NCBI GenBank assembly: GCA_041690355.1
Contig: JAWLHK010000014.1
Coordinates: forward strand, 46,193-110,192
Source of the DNA: JAWLHK01 sp041690355 [NCBI: bacterium]
GTDB lineage: Bacteria; J088; JAWLBW01
Reading direction: 5' to 3'
DNA: 64,000 nt
Shown here piece by piece: positions 32,334 to 41,315 of this stretch. A program made the position numbers and the translations under genes. The notes below the pieces were generated by a model, which saw only the letters and a list, made by a program, of their open reading frames with translations, did no database searches and was not told the origin of the DNA. Each line of letters begins with the position of its first letter. Within the stretch, counting starts at the first letter, position 1.

Positions 32334-33995
32334 GAGCGGATATCCGTCGCCGCGCGGGTCGGCCACCGCAATCCACCCTTCTCCATCGGCCGCGCGCCGG
32401 ATGGCGTTCACGTCGCCGTAGCGGCGGCCGCGGGTCATGACCGTGTAGCCGATGCGCTCGAGCAGCTTCGCGGTATCGGTCCCCATCCAGGCCGGCTCGG
32501 CCATGACGGCGTCGGGCACGCCCTGGTAGTGCATGCGCGGAAAGGCGACGGCGCGGTCGAGGCTCCACCCGGCGTCGACCTGGCGCGAGAAGATCTGCCA
32601 GACCGTCGTGGGGATCGTCGAGCCCCCCGGCGTGCCGAGCACCATGACCAGCCGCCCGTCGCGGAAGACGAGCGTGGGGCTCATGGATGAAAGCATGCGC
32701 TTGCCCGGCCCGGGCACGTTGGCCTCCCCCTGCACAAGGCCGTACAGATTCGGCTCTCCCGGGCGCGTGTTGAAATCGTCCATCTCGTTGTTGAGCAGGA
32801 ACCCGGCCCCGCGCACGACGTGGCCGTTGCCGAAGGCGCCGTTCAGGGTCGTCGTGAGCGACACCGCATTTCCCTCGCCGTCGACGACCGAGAAGTGGGT
32901 CGTCTGCATGGACTCGGGGCGCAGGGCCGGCGCCGTGAAGGGGAGCGGCGCGCCGGGGTCGATGCGATCGGCGAGCAGAAGCCCGTACTCCTCGGTGATC
33001 AGGTGCCCGAGCCCCGACAGGTCGACGACGTCGGGGTCGCCCAGAGCCGCCCGGTCGGCAAAGGCGAACCCCCAGGCCTGCATGGTCAGGTGCAGAAAGC
33101 GCGCCCCCCGCGGGTCCAGGGCCTCCATCTCGAACGGCTGCAGAATCTGCGCCGTCTGACAGAGAATGGTGCCCCCCGAGCTCGGCGGCGCCGAGGAAAC
33201 GAGATCGAAATCGCGGTACCGGCACCGCACCGGCTCACGCCACTGCGGCGCATAGGCATCCAGATCGGCCGCCGTAATCGGGCCCCCTTCGGTCTGCATG
33301 TCGGCCACGATCAGCGCCGCCGTCTCGCCGTCGTAGAAGTCACGCGGATCCCCGGTGAGACGCCGCAGGGTGGCGGCCAGGTCGGGTTGCCGCAGCGTTC
33401 CCCCCGTGGCCGGTTCGGGCGTGTAGAAGATCCGCCGGGTCTCGGGATCGGCCGCAAGCCGCCTTTTCATGCCCAGCAGCCGGTCGGTGGCCCTGGCCGT
33501 CAGGGGGAACCCTTCGCGGGCCAGCCGCTCGGCCGGCGCCACCAGTTCGCGCCAGGAGAGCTTGCCATAGCGCGCGTGCAGAGCGGCCAGGCCGGCCGGG
33601 GTGCCCGGAACGCCGGCCGCCCAGGGGCCCCGCAGCGAGGCGCCGGATGGAAGATTGCGGTAGGTATCGCGCGTGACGGCTGCCGGCGCCGTTTCGCGGG
33701 CATCGAGCATCCACGTTTCTCCCTTCGCCTCCTGATGGCCGACGGCGAAGAAGCCGCCGCCGAGGTTCCCGGCTTCAGGGTAGACGACGGCGAGCGCGAA
33801 ACTCACGGCCACGGCGGCGTCGGCCGCGGTTCCGCCGCGCCGCAGGACGTCCATGCCGACCCGCGTGGCGAGCGGATGGGTCGTCGACACGGCGAAGCGC
33901 TCGCCGGCGGCGGTCGGCGCCCAGGGTTCGTCGGGGTGGAGAAAGAGGAAGAGGAGAAGCGGAAGCGCGATCAGCGCGGCGGCAAGAAACCGCAT
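32325..33995 (-). CDS. ggt: gamma-glutamyltransferase
   Basis: A 556-residue periplasmic/membrane-anchored enzyme that hydrolyses or transfers gamma-glutamyl groups of glutathione. N-terminal hydrophobic segment (about 1-20); VGMDVLRRGGTAADAAVAVS; the self-cleavage and nucleophile motif QTTHFSVVDGEGNAVS (nucleophile Thr365, new N-terminus of the small subunit); the oxyanion-type MLSSMSPTLVF and GTPGGSTIPTTV near the C-terminus, all family hallmarks. It is the last gene of a four-gene unit with the small Sm-like protein and an ABC exporter. A large hairpin overlaps its stop. Confidence 0.95.
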   Translation of the reverse strand: MRFLAAALIALPLLLFLFLHPDEPWAPTAAGERFAVSTTHPLATRVGMDVLRRGGTAADAAVAVSFALAVVYPEAGNLGGGFFAVGHQEAKGETWMLDARETAPAAVTRDTYRNLPSGASLRGPWAAGVPGTPAGLAALHARYGKLSWRELVAPAERLAREGFPLTARATDRLLGMKRRLAADPETRRIFYTPEPATGGTLRQPDLAATLRRLTGDPRDFYDGETAALIVADMQTEGGPITAADLDAYAPQWREPVRCRYRDFDLVSSAPPSSGGTILCQTAQILQPFEMEALDPRGARFLHLTMQAWGFAFADRAALGDPDVVDLSGLGHLITEEYGLLLADRIDPGAPLPFTAPALRPESMQTTHFSVVDGEGNAVSLTTTLNGAFGNGHVVRGAGFLLNNEMDDFNTRPGEPNLYGLVQGEANVPGPGKRMLSSMSPTLVFRDGRLVMVLGTPGGSTIPTTVWQIFSRQVDAGWSLDRAVAFPRMHYQGVPDAVMAEPAWMGTDTAKLLERIGYTVMTRGRRYGDVNAIRRAADGEGWIAVADPRGDGYPLAE

Positions 33996-33996
33996 C

Positions 33997-34272
33997 TCAA
34001 CGCGTGATCTCGATTTCTTCGGTGACGACCGCCTTGGGCGATTCGGTCACGACGGTGACGGCGTCGAAAAGCACCCAGTTGCGCAGCTGTTCCTGCGTCG
34101 CCCCGATTTCCTGCGTCGTGATGAACATGAGGAAATCTTCGAAGACTTCCTTGATGGTGCCGTTCGCCTTCGAAAAAGTTCCGCATACGGTCGAAAGCTC
34201 AACCTTGCGGCCGATCAGACGGCGGTAGAGTTCACGGCGATCAAGCGTGGGGCGTGCGGTTTCGGCGGCCAT
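33997..34272 (-). CDS. 91-residue Sm-like small protein, unknown
   Basis: A short protein with pattern GRKVELSTVCGTFSKANGTI then KEVFEDFLMFITTQE, reminiscent of the Sm1 motif of LSm/Hfq-type barrels (strand, Gly, short loop, G-x-I/V, x-D-x-x-x-x-L). No Hfq Sm2 motif (YKHA-like) is visible, so this is only a fold guess. It ends one base before the ggt start and begins 3 bases after the ABC permease stop, so it is translated in the same operon. Confidence 0.55.
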   Translation of the reverse strand: MAAETARPTLDRRELYRRLIGRKVELSTVCGTFSKANGTIKEVFEDFLMFITTQEIGATQEQLRNWVLFDAVTVVTESPKAVVTEEIEITR

Positions 34273-34275
34273 GGC

Positions 34276-35949
34276 TCAGCTGTATTCCTTCTTACGCAGC
34301 GCTCGGATACCGAGGCGAAGGGGTATGATAGCGTGCAGAATGTGAAATGTCAACCAGACTGAAAGCCAGATACCCTGCATGGCAGGCGGACGCGAGAACC
34401 GCGGCACGGCCAGGGGCACCAGAATCCACGCCGTCAGCAGCGCCCCCAGAAACGCATAGAGAATGGCCGTCAGCATGAAGAGGATGCCGCCGAAGCTCAT
34501 GGGCACCTGAGCCGGGTTCTCGAACTTGAAGCGCGGGTAGATCGCCCCGAAGCCGATCCCCATGGCCGTGAGGACGAAGGTCGAGACGGCGATGTGCACG
34601 ACCGAAGCCGCGATCAGCGTCCACGGCAACAGCAGCCAGTAGGCCGTGAGCCCCGCCAGCACGATCGCCAGCAGCACGAGCGGCGGCGCGGCCAGCCGCA
34701 GCTTGATGCGCAGAAAGCGCCCCGGGTCGACCGGCGCCGTACGCACCAGCCAGAAGGCCCGCCCCTCGGTGCTCACGGCCGGAAATGCAAAGCGCGCCAC
34801 CAGGGCCGACAGCACGAAGCCGGCGAGCATGAGATTCAGCACCCCGAGCAGATGGTTCACGGGCATGCCGGCCAGCTTGACGGTCGCGCCGGGAAAAACG
34901 GCGTAGTTGTAGACGTAGGCGACGATCAGAATGCCGAGCAGCAGCAGCTGCGACCACTGGGCCGGCTCGCGGGCGAAGACGCGCGTGTCCTTGCGCGAGA
35001 ACGCGCGCAGGGGGCCGCGACGGCGCGCGGTGAAGAAATCGATGAGCGCGTCGATACGGCGCCCCTGGTTCGTGACGCTCGCCCCCCCTTCCTGGGCCCG
35101 CGTGTAGGCGAGCCGGTAGAGCCGGCCGTGCGCGGCGTAGGTCACCGCCCCCACCGCCCAGAGGGCGCTCCAGAGCAGCGCCAGCGAGAGCCAGGGAATT
35201 CGATCGCCCAGGATCGTGGCCTGCAGAACCTCGGCCGCCCAGGTGCTCGGGAGCCAGCCGTTCTGCGGAATCTCGAAGGCGGTGACGTAATTGGCCACGC
35301 TGCCGAAGACCTCGGGGCGCACGAGCGTCTCGGGGCGCGCCATGCGAAACAGGAGGAGCAGCAGCGCGGCCCCCAGCACGCCCAGCACGAGAAAGAGCTC
35401 CTTCACGCGCCGGGCCGGAAAGATACAGACGAGCAGCGTAATGACGAGCACCGCCAGCGCCGTCGGCAGCATGACCAGCGGCGGGAGCACGGCGGCCAGC
35501 AGGGCGCCGAACCGCCAGCCGCCCCCCAGCGTATACCCGTAGGCCCCGAGCACCGGCAGACTGAACCCGACGGCCATCCACCCGGCCAGCAGGGCGGTCT
35601 GCACCCAGCGGGCCAGAAAGAAGTCGCGTTCGCGTACTGGGACGGCGCGCACGAGCGACAGGTCGTCGGCCAGGTAAAAGGTGGCCAGGGCGGCCGCGAG
35701 CGCGCTCATGAGCACGAAGGCGGTCACGCTGAGCAGCGTGAGCTCGAGCAGACGCGAGGCGAGCAGCGCGCCGATGACCTCGACCCCCGAAACGAAGCGG
35801 ATGCCCCGCGCCGTGGCCAGGAAAACCAGGGCGAGCACCAGGGCGCCGAAGAGAAGCGCGCCGAGCAGGCGCCCCCAGTAGATCCGTTCCCGGTCGGCCA
35901 CGAACCGCCCGGCGGCAATGCGGCCGGGACGAAGGAGCAGTCCGATCAT
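34276..35949 (-). CDS. ABC-2-type exporter permease
   Basis: A 557-residue polytopic membrane protein, about 12 hydrophobic segments, of the large ABC-2-like permease type seen with an adjacent ATPase (pattern of a long soluble loop, TNQGRRIDALIDFFTARRRG then PLRAFSRKDTRVFAREPAQW, between two membrane bundles). It follows the ATPase gene by 13 bp. Substrate unknown; exporters of this kind move lipids, antibiotics or drugs. Confidence 0.8.
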   Translation of the reverse strand: MIGLLLRPGRIAAGRFVADRERIYWGRLLGALLFGALVLALVFLATARGIRFVSGVEVIGALLASRLLELTLLSVTAFVLMSALAAALATFYLADDLSLVRAVPVRERDFFLARWVQTALLAGWMAVGFSLPVLGAYGYTLGGGWRFGALLAAVLPPLVMLPTALAVLVITLLVCIFPARRVKELFLVLGVLGAALLLLLFRMARPETLVRPEVFGSVANYVTAFEIPQNGWLPSTWAAEVLQATILGDRIPWLSLALLWSALWAVGAVTYAAHGRLYRLAYTRAQEGGASVTNQGRRIDALIDFFTARRRGPLRAFSRKDTRVFAREPAQWSQLLLLGILIVAYVYNYAVFPGATVKLAGMPVNHLLGVLNLMLAGFVLSALVARFAFPAVSTEGRAFWLVRTAPVDPGRFLRIKLRLAAPPLVLLAIVLAGLTAYWLLLPWTLIAASVVHIAVSTFVLTAMGIGFGAIYPRFKFENPAQVPMSFGGILFMLTAILYAFLGALLTAWILVPLAVPRFSRPPAMQGIWLSVWLTFHILHAIIPLRLGIRALRKKEYS

Positions 35950-35962
35950 GATTCCCCTCCCC

Positions 35963-36754
35963 TTACCGGGCGCCCACGGGGGCGTCGTCGACGTCGGTCA
36001 AGGCGAGAAACACGTCTTCGAGGGCGCCGGTGGCGAGCCCGGCCCGCCCGCGCAGGTCGTCGACGGTCCCTTCGGCCAGAATCCGCCCGCGGTGCAGAAT
36101 GACGGCCCGGTCGCAGACCTGCTCGGCCACGCTCAGGCTGTGGGTCGACAGCAGCAGCCCCGCCCCCGTGGCCGCCGCCTCGCGAAACAGGTCCTTCACG
36201 AGCTTCGCCCCGTGCGGGTCGAGGCCGACCATGGGCTCGTCGATGCACAGGAGCGACGGCTTGCGAAACAGGGCGGCGGCCATGACGAGGCGCTGCTTCA
36301 TGCCGTGGGAGTACTGTTCGATGCGTTCGTCGAGAAACGCCCCCAGCCCCAGCTTGCCCAGCCAGCGCTCGGCCTCGGTCAGGGCGGCGCCCGGGTCGAG
36401 TTCGTACAGATCGGCGATGAAGGCGAGAAACTCGCGGCCGGTGAGCCGTTCGTAGACGAAGGGACGGTCGGGGATATACCCCATGTTCTGCCGTGCGGCC
36501 AGCGGGTCGGAGAAGACCGAGCGGCCGTCGACCAGGATATCCCCTTCGTCGGCGAGCAGCAGGCCGGCGATCATTTTGAGGGTGGTCGTCTTGCCGGCGC
36601 CGTTGGGGCCCAGAAAGGCGACGGTTTCGCCCGGGGCGACCCGCAGGCTCACGTTCTGGACGGCCGGGTGGCGCCCATAATGCTTCGAAACGTTGCGAAT
36701 GTCAAGGCGGGGCACCGTTACGGCGTCCGGGGATGGTGGGGGGGTATTCGGCAT
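35963..36754 (-). CDS. ABC transporter ATP-binding protein
   Basis: A 263-residue ABC ATPase. Walker A is GPNGAGKTTT (Lys55), Q-loop region MGYIPDRPFVYERLTGREFL, signature YSHGMKQRLVMA, Walker B LLCIDEPMVGLDPHG, H-loop STHSLSVAEQVCD. It pairs with the permease gene downstream and heads the operon permease - small protein - ggt. The class is that of ABC-2 exporters. A divergent gene starts 28 bp away at 36782. Confidence 0.93.
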   Translation of the reverse strand: MPNTPPPSPDAVTVPRLDIRNVSKHYGRHPAVQNVSLRVAPGETVAFLGPNGAGKTTTLKMIAGLLLADEGDILVDGRSVFSDPLAARQNMGYIPDRPFVYERLTGREFLAFIADLYELDPGAALTEAERWLGKLGLGAFLDERIEQYSHGMKQRLVMAAALFRKPSLLCIDEPMVGLDPHGAKLVKDLFREAAATGAGLLLSTHSLSVAEQVCDRAVILHRGRILAEGTVDDLRGRAGLATGALEDVFLALTDVDDAPVGAR

Positions 36755-36781
36755 GGCGTCAACTCATCGGAGAATGAAAGG

Positions 36782-37558
36782 GTGGCGCTGCGTGTGGGGA
36801 GGCTGTTCGGGCTTCTCCTGCTGTTCGTCCTGAGCGGGCCCCCTCCCGCCCGGGCCGACTGGGTTCGCGATCGCATCGACGACCTGCAGGAGAAGCTGCG
36901 AGAGGGGTTACGGGAACCGACGCCGGACAACGGCGACGCGGCGCCCGCGTTCCCCTTTGCCGGATCGCCGGAAGACCCGCTGGCGGCCTTCCGCCCGCGG
37001 CCCGTCCCGCTCCCCTCGTTTCCCCCCGGCTTCCCCGATCTGCCCCCCGGATTCACGGGCGGCGGCCTCGAGGACAGCTTCGGCCGGTTTCTCCCGACCC
37101 GTCTCCCCCTGCCCCCCGAGTGCATGCTCGATTTCGCCGAGCCTGCCTCGTCGCTCGATCTGCAGGTGCGCCAGGGGGTGGGCCTACAGTATATCTCACC
37201 CGTCGCGGCCAATGCTCCCGATCGGGCCAGCGCGCCGCGCAGCACGTGCACCCGGTGGCGGGCGGCGGCGCGCATCTCGGGGGGCGGGTTCAATCTGCGC
37301 CGGATGGGTGAGAGCCTGCGCCGGCTGCGCTTCGAGGCGGGCTTCGATTATGAGATCAGCCATTGGGGGCTGCTCGACCGCTGGTCGATCACGCCGGGGT
37401 TCCGCCTGAAGACGGGGATCAGCGACATGCCGCTCCTGCTGGCCCTGCTCGAGGCGGCCCCGTCGTCGAACCTGCTCTTCCAGATCGAGACCACGCTCGA
37501 CACCGCCCACCTGGCGGCGGCCCCGGGCGTGCTGGGCAAGGTCACGGTCACCTTTTAG
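36782..37558 (+). CDS. exported protein of unknown function, possible outer-membrane type
   Basis: A 258-residue protein starting with GTG at 36782 and a signal peptide (VGRLFGLLLLFVLSGPPPARA). A proline-rich stretch (about 60-120) leads to a C-terminal half of alternating polar/hydrophobic strands (RLRFEAGFDYEISHWGLLDR, WSITPGFRLKTGIS) ending GKVTVTF, like a small barrel or carbohydrate-binding beta-sandwich. No family recognised. It is divergent from the ABC operon; the leader is short and the ribosome-binding site weak (GGAGA). Confidence 0.6.
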   Translation: MALRVGRLFGLLLLFVLSGPPPARADWVRDRIDDLQEKLREGLREPTPDNGDAAPAFPFAGSPEDPLAAFRPRPVPLPSFPPGFPDLPPGFTGGGLEDSFGRFLPTRLPLPPECMLDFAEPASSLDLQVRQGVGLQYISPVAANAPDRASAPRSTCTRWRAAARISGGGFNLRRMGESLRRLRFEAGFDYEISHWGLLDRWSITPGFRLKTGISDMPLLLALLEAAPSSNLLFQIETTLDTAHLAAAPGVLGKVTVTF

Positions 37559-37560
37559 CC

Positions 37561-37588
37561 ATTCCTGATTCCTGATTCTTGATTCTTG
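37561..37588. repeat. heptamer mini-array, ATTCCTG family (family D reverse complement)
   Basis: ATTCCTG / ATTCCTG / ATTCTTG / ATTCTTG, starting directly after the stop codon of the preceding gene. Reverse complement of the CAGGAAT-type array at 2965. Confidence 0.88.
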
Positions 37589-37610
37589 AGAAGCAAGGGC
37601 CCCGGAGAAA

Positions 37611-37638
37611 GCGCCAAGCGCCGAGCGCCGAGCGCCAA
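37611..37638. repeat. heptamer mini-array, GCGCCAA family (family C reverse complement)
   Basis: GCGCCAA / GCGCCGA / GCGCCGA / GCGCCAA, the reverse complement of the array at 2892. Confidence 0.88.
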
Positions 37639-37756
37639 CCAACCAGGACTCCGATACCCAGGGTCTTCCCGCATTGAGCCGACGGTTGGAGGCAGCGCCG
37701 GAAACGACGGCGTGAATGCGAGCGTTATTCCACGATCAGCACGGAGGGGGCTCCGC

Positions 37757-37791
37757 AAATCGTCAATCGTAAATCGTCAATCGTAAATTCC
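37757..37791. repeat. heptamer mini-array (family A), next to the transglutaminase stop
   Basis: AAATCGT / CAATCGT / AAATCGT / CAATCGT / AAATTCC, ending one base before the stop codon of the minus-strand transglutaminase gene. Confidence 0.88.
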
Positions 37792-37792
37792 C

Positions 37793-39271
37793 CTACTCCG
37801 CCTTTTCCACCTTGATCTTCAGGCGCCCGATTACCCGCATCAGTTCTGCCTGGCGATCGAGGCCGCCCACCACGAAGCGGATGTGCGTCGCGTCGGCCGG
37901 ATACTGGCCGAACACCGGATCGACCGCCTGCCAGCGGCCGTCCAGATGGATCTCCGTCCACGCGTGATAGTAGAAACGTTCGTCGAGGGCCACGACGCCG
38001 CTGGCGATGCGCGAGGGGATCTGCGACGCGCGCGCGAGCGCCGTGTAGAGAATCGCGTGCTCGTTGCAGTCACCCTGCCGGGTGCGCAGCACCTCGAGGG
38101 CCGACGGGAGGCTCACCGTCGAGGTCTTCTCGAGATTCGCGTAGACCCACCTGAGCAGGCGGCGGCTCGCTTCGGCCTTGTCGGCCAGGCCGCCGGTCGC
38201 TTCGCGCATGGCGGCGCGAATCTGCGGATCGTCGACCTGCAGCAGCGGTTCGCTCTTCAGCCACGCTTCGGGCGCGATGGAGGCGGGCACCTTCGCGTTG
38301 CGGTCGATGGTCAGCCGGTTCCCCTCGAGCGTCTGCTCGCCTCCGTCCAGGTCGAAGCCGTCGAGCTCGACCCCCTCGAGCCGCAGCACGACCTTGCGCA
38401 CCTCGCGGGGATTCGCAATCGGGTTCTCGACGGGGACGCTGGCCGCGGCAATCAGATCGAGCGACGGGCCGTCGCCGAGCTTCATGGCGTCTTCGCGCGT
38501 CGTGCGGAAGGAGGAGAATCCGGTCGGGCTCTCTTCCCGATAGATCGTGCCGTCGGCGTCGATCCACGTCGTGCTCTCGAGGCCGTTGAAGGTCTGGGCG
38601 AGCTTGTAGACGTCGAGGGTACGCGCGCCGATTTTCCACTCCTCCTTCGCTTCGACCTTCACGGTCATCGTCGAGGGGCGCATGATCGAGGGGTCGAAGA
38701 ACGAACGGGTGAACGTCTTGCCGACGGCGAGTCCGCCACGCACGAGGCTGCGCGGCAGGGCACCCGACATGACGATCGGCTCGGGCGTATCGAAGCGCAG
38801 GGTCTCGGTGACGCCGGCGGAGTAGAGCGTGATCGCGAGCGCGCCCTTCTCCTGGCGTCCCTGGACGCGGATCTCGGTCGGCTTCGACTGCATGCGGAAC
38901 TCGAAGGTCTTCAGCGTACCCTCGCGGTCGAGCTCGAGACGCTGCCGCGTCTGCACGTCGCGCGCCTGCCCCATCAGGGTCATGCGCAGGGTGACCTCTT
39001 CGTCGACCGTCTCGCCCTCGGGATGGCGCGCCCGGGTCGTATGCGACCAGCCGATGCGCTTCCCCTGGTAGAGAATGGCCATCCAGGCAGAGCCGTCGAT
39101 GCTCTCGGCGGCCTCGACCGACGCTGCCGTGAGGGCCGGGCGCGCCGCGGCGTTGCGCTGCGTCAGATAGGTTCCGAACAGAACCAGAAAGACCGCGACG
39201 GCGGCCACGGGCAGCAGACGGCCGAGCAGCTTACCCTTCGTACCGCCGGAGTTCCCAGGTGTCATGTTCAA
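37793..39271 (-). CDS. membrane-anchored transglutaminase-like protein
   Basis: A 492-residue protein with an N-terminal membrane anchor (about 13-35, LLGRLLPVAAVAVFLVLFGT). A beta-rich region follows, then a C-terminal transglutaminase-like cysteine-protease core: GDCNEHAILYTALARA (catalytic Cys), FYYHAWTEIHLDGRW (His), and VDPVFGQYPADATHIRF (Asp). Bacterial members usually act as peptidases or amidases in the periplasm. It overlaps the LpxH-like gene by 41 bp; the first ATG (39271) lies inside that gene, and a second Met is at 39265. Confidence 0.78.
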   Translation of the reverse strand: MNMTPGNSGGTKGKLLGRLLPVAAVAVFLVLFGTYLTQRNAAARPALTAASVEAAESIDGSAWMAILYQGKRIGWSHTTRARHPEGETVDEEVTLRMTLMGQARDVQTRQRLELDREGTLKTFEFRMQSKPTEIRVQGRQEKGALAITLYSAGVTETLRFDTPEPIVMSGALPRSLVRGGLAVGKTFTRSFFDPSIMRPSTMTVKVEAKEEWKIGARTLDVYKLAQTFNGLESTTWIDADGTIYREESPTGFSSFRTTREDAMKLGDGPSLDLIAAASVPVENPIANPREVRKVVLRLEGVELDGFDLDGGEQTLEGNRLTIDRNAKVPASIAPEAWLKSEPLLQVDDPQIRAAMREATGGLADKAEASRRLLRWVYANLEKTSTVSLPSALEVLRTRQGDCNEHAILYTALARASQIPSRIASGVVALDERFYYHAWTEIHLDGRWQAVDPVFGQYPADATHIRFVVGGLDRQAELMRVIGRLKIKVEKAE

Positions 39272-39941
39272 TCCACAGATAGGTGAAGTTTTCGACCCAG
39301 TCGCCCAGGTTGATGACCCGTACGGGCCCGGCCTCGCCGACGACGGTTTCGTCCATGGGCACGTGCGTGTGTCCGGTGATGAAGACGTCGGTGTCGCGCA
39401 GGCCGCGGGCGAAGGCGCGCAGCTTCTCGGTGATGAGGGGCACGTCGTCGCGCAGCATGCCGCGGCTCTGGTGGCTGAGGCCGAAGGCGAACTTCTGCGC
39501 GAGGCCGTCGGGAATCAGCGCGTTCACGCCGGCCGCGAGCGGGCTGTGCACGCCGAGGTGAAAGAGGCGGTAGAAGAGATCGCCGGTGACCAGATCACCG
39601 TGCTCGATGCGCGCGCGCAGCCCGTGCAGCTCGAGCTCCCAGACGCCGGTGCGCACGGTGTAGCCGCGGCGGCCGAGGGCGTTGCGCAGGTGAAAATCGT
39701 GGTTCCCCTCGACGAAGACGACCTCGACCCCGGCGTCACGGAAGCGGTCGACCTCGCGCAGCACGGGCTCGTAGATGCGGGCCGCGACGCGGTTGTCGCC
39801 GATCCAGGCGTCGAAGAAGTCGCCATTGACGATCAGCCGCTGCAGGTCGGTCGGGCAGCTGCGCAGGAATTCGACGACGCGCCGGTAGTTGTCATCCGCT
39901 GCATCGCGCAGATGGGCGTCGGAGATCAGGAGGGTTTTCAC
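39231..39941 (-). CDS. LpxH-like UDP-2,3-diacylglucosamine diphosphatase / metallophosphoesterase
   Basis: A 236-residue calcineurin-type phosphoesterase with all five motifs: ISDAHLRD (Asp8, His10), NGDFFDAWIG, EGNHDFHLRN, HGDLVTGD, and GHTHVPMDE. The spacing fits LpxH, which hydrolyses UDP-2,3-diacylglucosamine in lipid A synthesis at the inner-membrane face. Other YbbF/UDP-sugar hydrolases share this fold, so LpxH is probable, not certain. It is the first gene of a unit with the transglutaminase-like protein (41-bp overlap). Confidence 0.75.
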   Translation of the reverse strand: MKTLLISDAHLRDAADDNYRRVVEFLRSCPTDLQRLIVNGDFFDAWIGDNRVAARIYEPVLREVDRFRDAGVEVVFVEGNHDFHLRNALGRRGYTVRTGVWELELHGLRARIEHGDLVTGDLFYRLFHLGVHSPLAAGVNALIPDGLAQKFAFGLSHQSRGMLRDDVPLITEKLRAFARGLRDTDVFITGHTHVPMDETVVGEAGPVRVINLGDWVENFTYLWIEHDTWELRRYEG

Positions 39942-39965
39942 GGTTTTCTTAGTGTATCAGAGCCG

Positions 39966-39993
39966 GCCCCCCTGTTGTCCCCCGTCAGGGGGA
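39966..39993. repeat. interspersed hairpin element GTCCC..GGGGAC, copy 2
   Basis: CCCCTGTTGTCCCCCGTCAG then GGGGACCC, closely similar to 23868-23896. It lies upstream of the LpxH-like gene. Confidence 0.5.
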
Positions 39994-40050
39994 CCCGAAG
40001 CAAGAAGAAAGAAACGCAGAACGAAAAACGCCTCTGCGCCCCCGGATGCC

Positions 40051-40090
40051 AATAAGAAAGCCGTGGCGATCCGAAGATCTCCACGGCTTT
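40051..40090 (-). terminator. terminator-like hairpin after the peroxidase gene
   Basis: AAAGCCGTGG (40057-40066) and CCACGGCTTT (40081-40090) pair perfectly (10 bp). On the minus strand the bases that follow are CTTATT, a weak T-tract. It lies 35 bp after the peroxidase stop. Confidence 0.7.
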
Positions 40091-40124
40091 GTGTGCCCTA
40101 TTGGAGGAGAAACGTTGAATTCTG

Positions 40125-41237
40125 TTATTGCGCTTTGCCCGTGGCCGCCGCGGCCGCCGCCGGCAGAACCGGAGTCGGCGTTTCGGGCGTGCTCGGGGGC
40201 AGCAGCGGGAGCTCAATCTTCGGCCGGTTGCCCGTCAGCGCGCGCAGAAAGGCGCTGATCTGCATCACCTGCTCCTGCGAAAGCTCCTGGCCAAGCTGGT
40301 GCGAGCCCATCATGCGCACGGCTTCATCGAGCGACCACGTGCTGGAGTCGTGAAAATACGGCGCCGTCAGCTCGATGTTGCGCAGCCCCATGACCTTGAA
40401 GACCATGCGATCGGGCTCGTCGCCCGTAACGGCGAAGCGGCCCGCATCGTCCTGGTTCGGCCACGGCTTGACGACGCCGAGCTTCTGAAACATCTGGCCC
40501 CCCACGGCCGGGCCGTTGTGGCAGGCCGTGCAGCCGACTTCCATGAACGTCTGCAGACCCTGCGTCTCGAGCTCGGTCAAAGCCGAGTCGTCGCCTTCGA
40601 GCCAGCGGTCGAAGCGGCCCGGCGTGCCCAGCGTGCGCTCGAACGCGGCAATGGCATACGTAATGTTGCGCATGTTGATCGGATCGCCGGCCTTGCCGTA
40701 CACCGTCTCGAAGCGGGCGCGGTACTCGGGCATCGACTTGAGCACGGCCATCAGGCGCGCATGGGCGCGGTCGTCGGCCGGCATGGCCATCTCGACCGGG
40801 TTCGTGATCGGACCCGCGGCCTGATCTTCGAGGGTAATGGCCCGTCCGTCCCAGAACTGAGCGACGTGCAGCCCGGCGTTGTAGACCGTCGGCGAGTTGC
40901 GCCCCCCCTGCAGGGCGCCGTGCCCCAGGGAGCGCGGCAGGTTGTCGGTGCCGCCGGCCGCCAGATTGTGGCAGCTGTTGCAGCTGACCGCCTGGCTCAG
41001 CGAAAGGCGCGGCTCGAAGTAGAGCATCTTGCCCAGCTCGACCTTCTCAGGCGTCGCCGGGTTGTAGGTCGGAGACTCCATCGTCGCGGGCACGACCCCC
41101 AGAATCGACTTGGCCTGGTCACGCAGCGCAGACGTGGCTTCAGACGAAGACGCCTGCGCGGGCGCCCCGGGGCGCGGTTCGGCACTCGCACAGGCAGCGG
41201 CAAGCAGAATTCCGGAGAAGAGAACCAGACGACGCAT
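40125..41237 (-). CDS. di-haem cytochrome c peroxidase (CCP/MauG family) lipoprotein
   Basis: A 370-residue protein with a lipobox (LLAAACASAE, Cys16) and two c-type haem motifs, SCNSCHNLA (Cys86, Cys89, His90) and GCTACHNGPA (Cys236, Cys239, His240). The second haem region is typical of peroxidase/MauG enzymes (PALRNIELTAPYFHDSSTWSLD-like: GLRNIELTAPYFHDSSTWS and DEAVRMMGSHQLG). It would reduce peroxide with periplasmic electrons. ATG 41237 was chosen because the signal peptide begins there; upstream in-frame sequence is untranslated leader. The promoter at 41287-41315 lies about 50 bp upstream. Confidence 0.92.
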   Translation of the reverse strand: MRRLVLFSGILLAAACASAEPRPGAPAQASSSEATSALRDQAKSILGVVPATMESPTYNPATPEKVELGKMLYFEPRLSLSQAVSCNSCHNLAAGGTDNLPRSLGHGALQGGRNSPTVYNAGLHVAQFWDGRAITLEDQAAGPITNPVEMAMPADDRAHARLMAVLKSMPEYRARFETVYGKAGDPINMRNITYAIAAFERTLGTPGRFDRWLEGDDSALTELETQGLQTFMEVGCTACHNGPAVGGQMFQKLGVVKPWPNQDDAGRFAVTGDEPDRMVFKVMGLRNIELTAPYFHDSSTWSLDEAVRMMGSHQLGQELSQEQVMQISAFLRALTGNRPKIELPLLPPSTPETPTPVLPAAAAAATGKAQ

Positions 41238-41286
41238 GGATGCGGACCTCTCGGGTTGAAAATCGGGGTGCGAACGAAAGAATTCC

Positions 41287-41315
41287 AGTGTAGTCCGCGA
41301 GCGCGGGGCCTGCAA
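41287..41315 (-). promoter_or_regulatory. candidate promoter of the peroxidase with A+T-rich upstream tract
   Basis: Minus strand: -35 TTGCAG (41315-41310), 17-bp spacer, -10 TACACT (41292-41287). The region upstream (41320-41400) is markedly A+T-rich with A/T runs, like an UP element. Confidence 0.5.
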
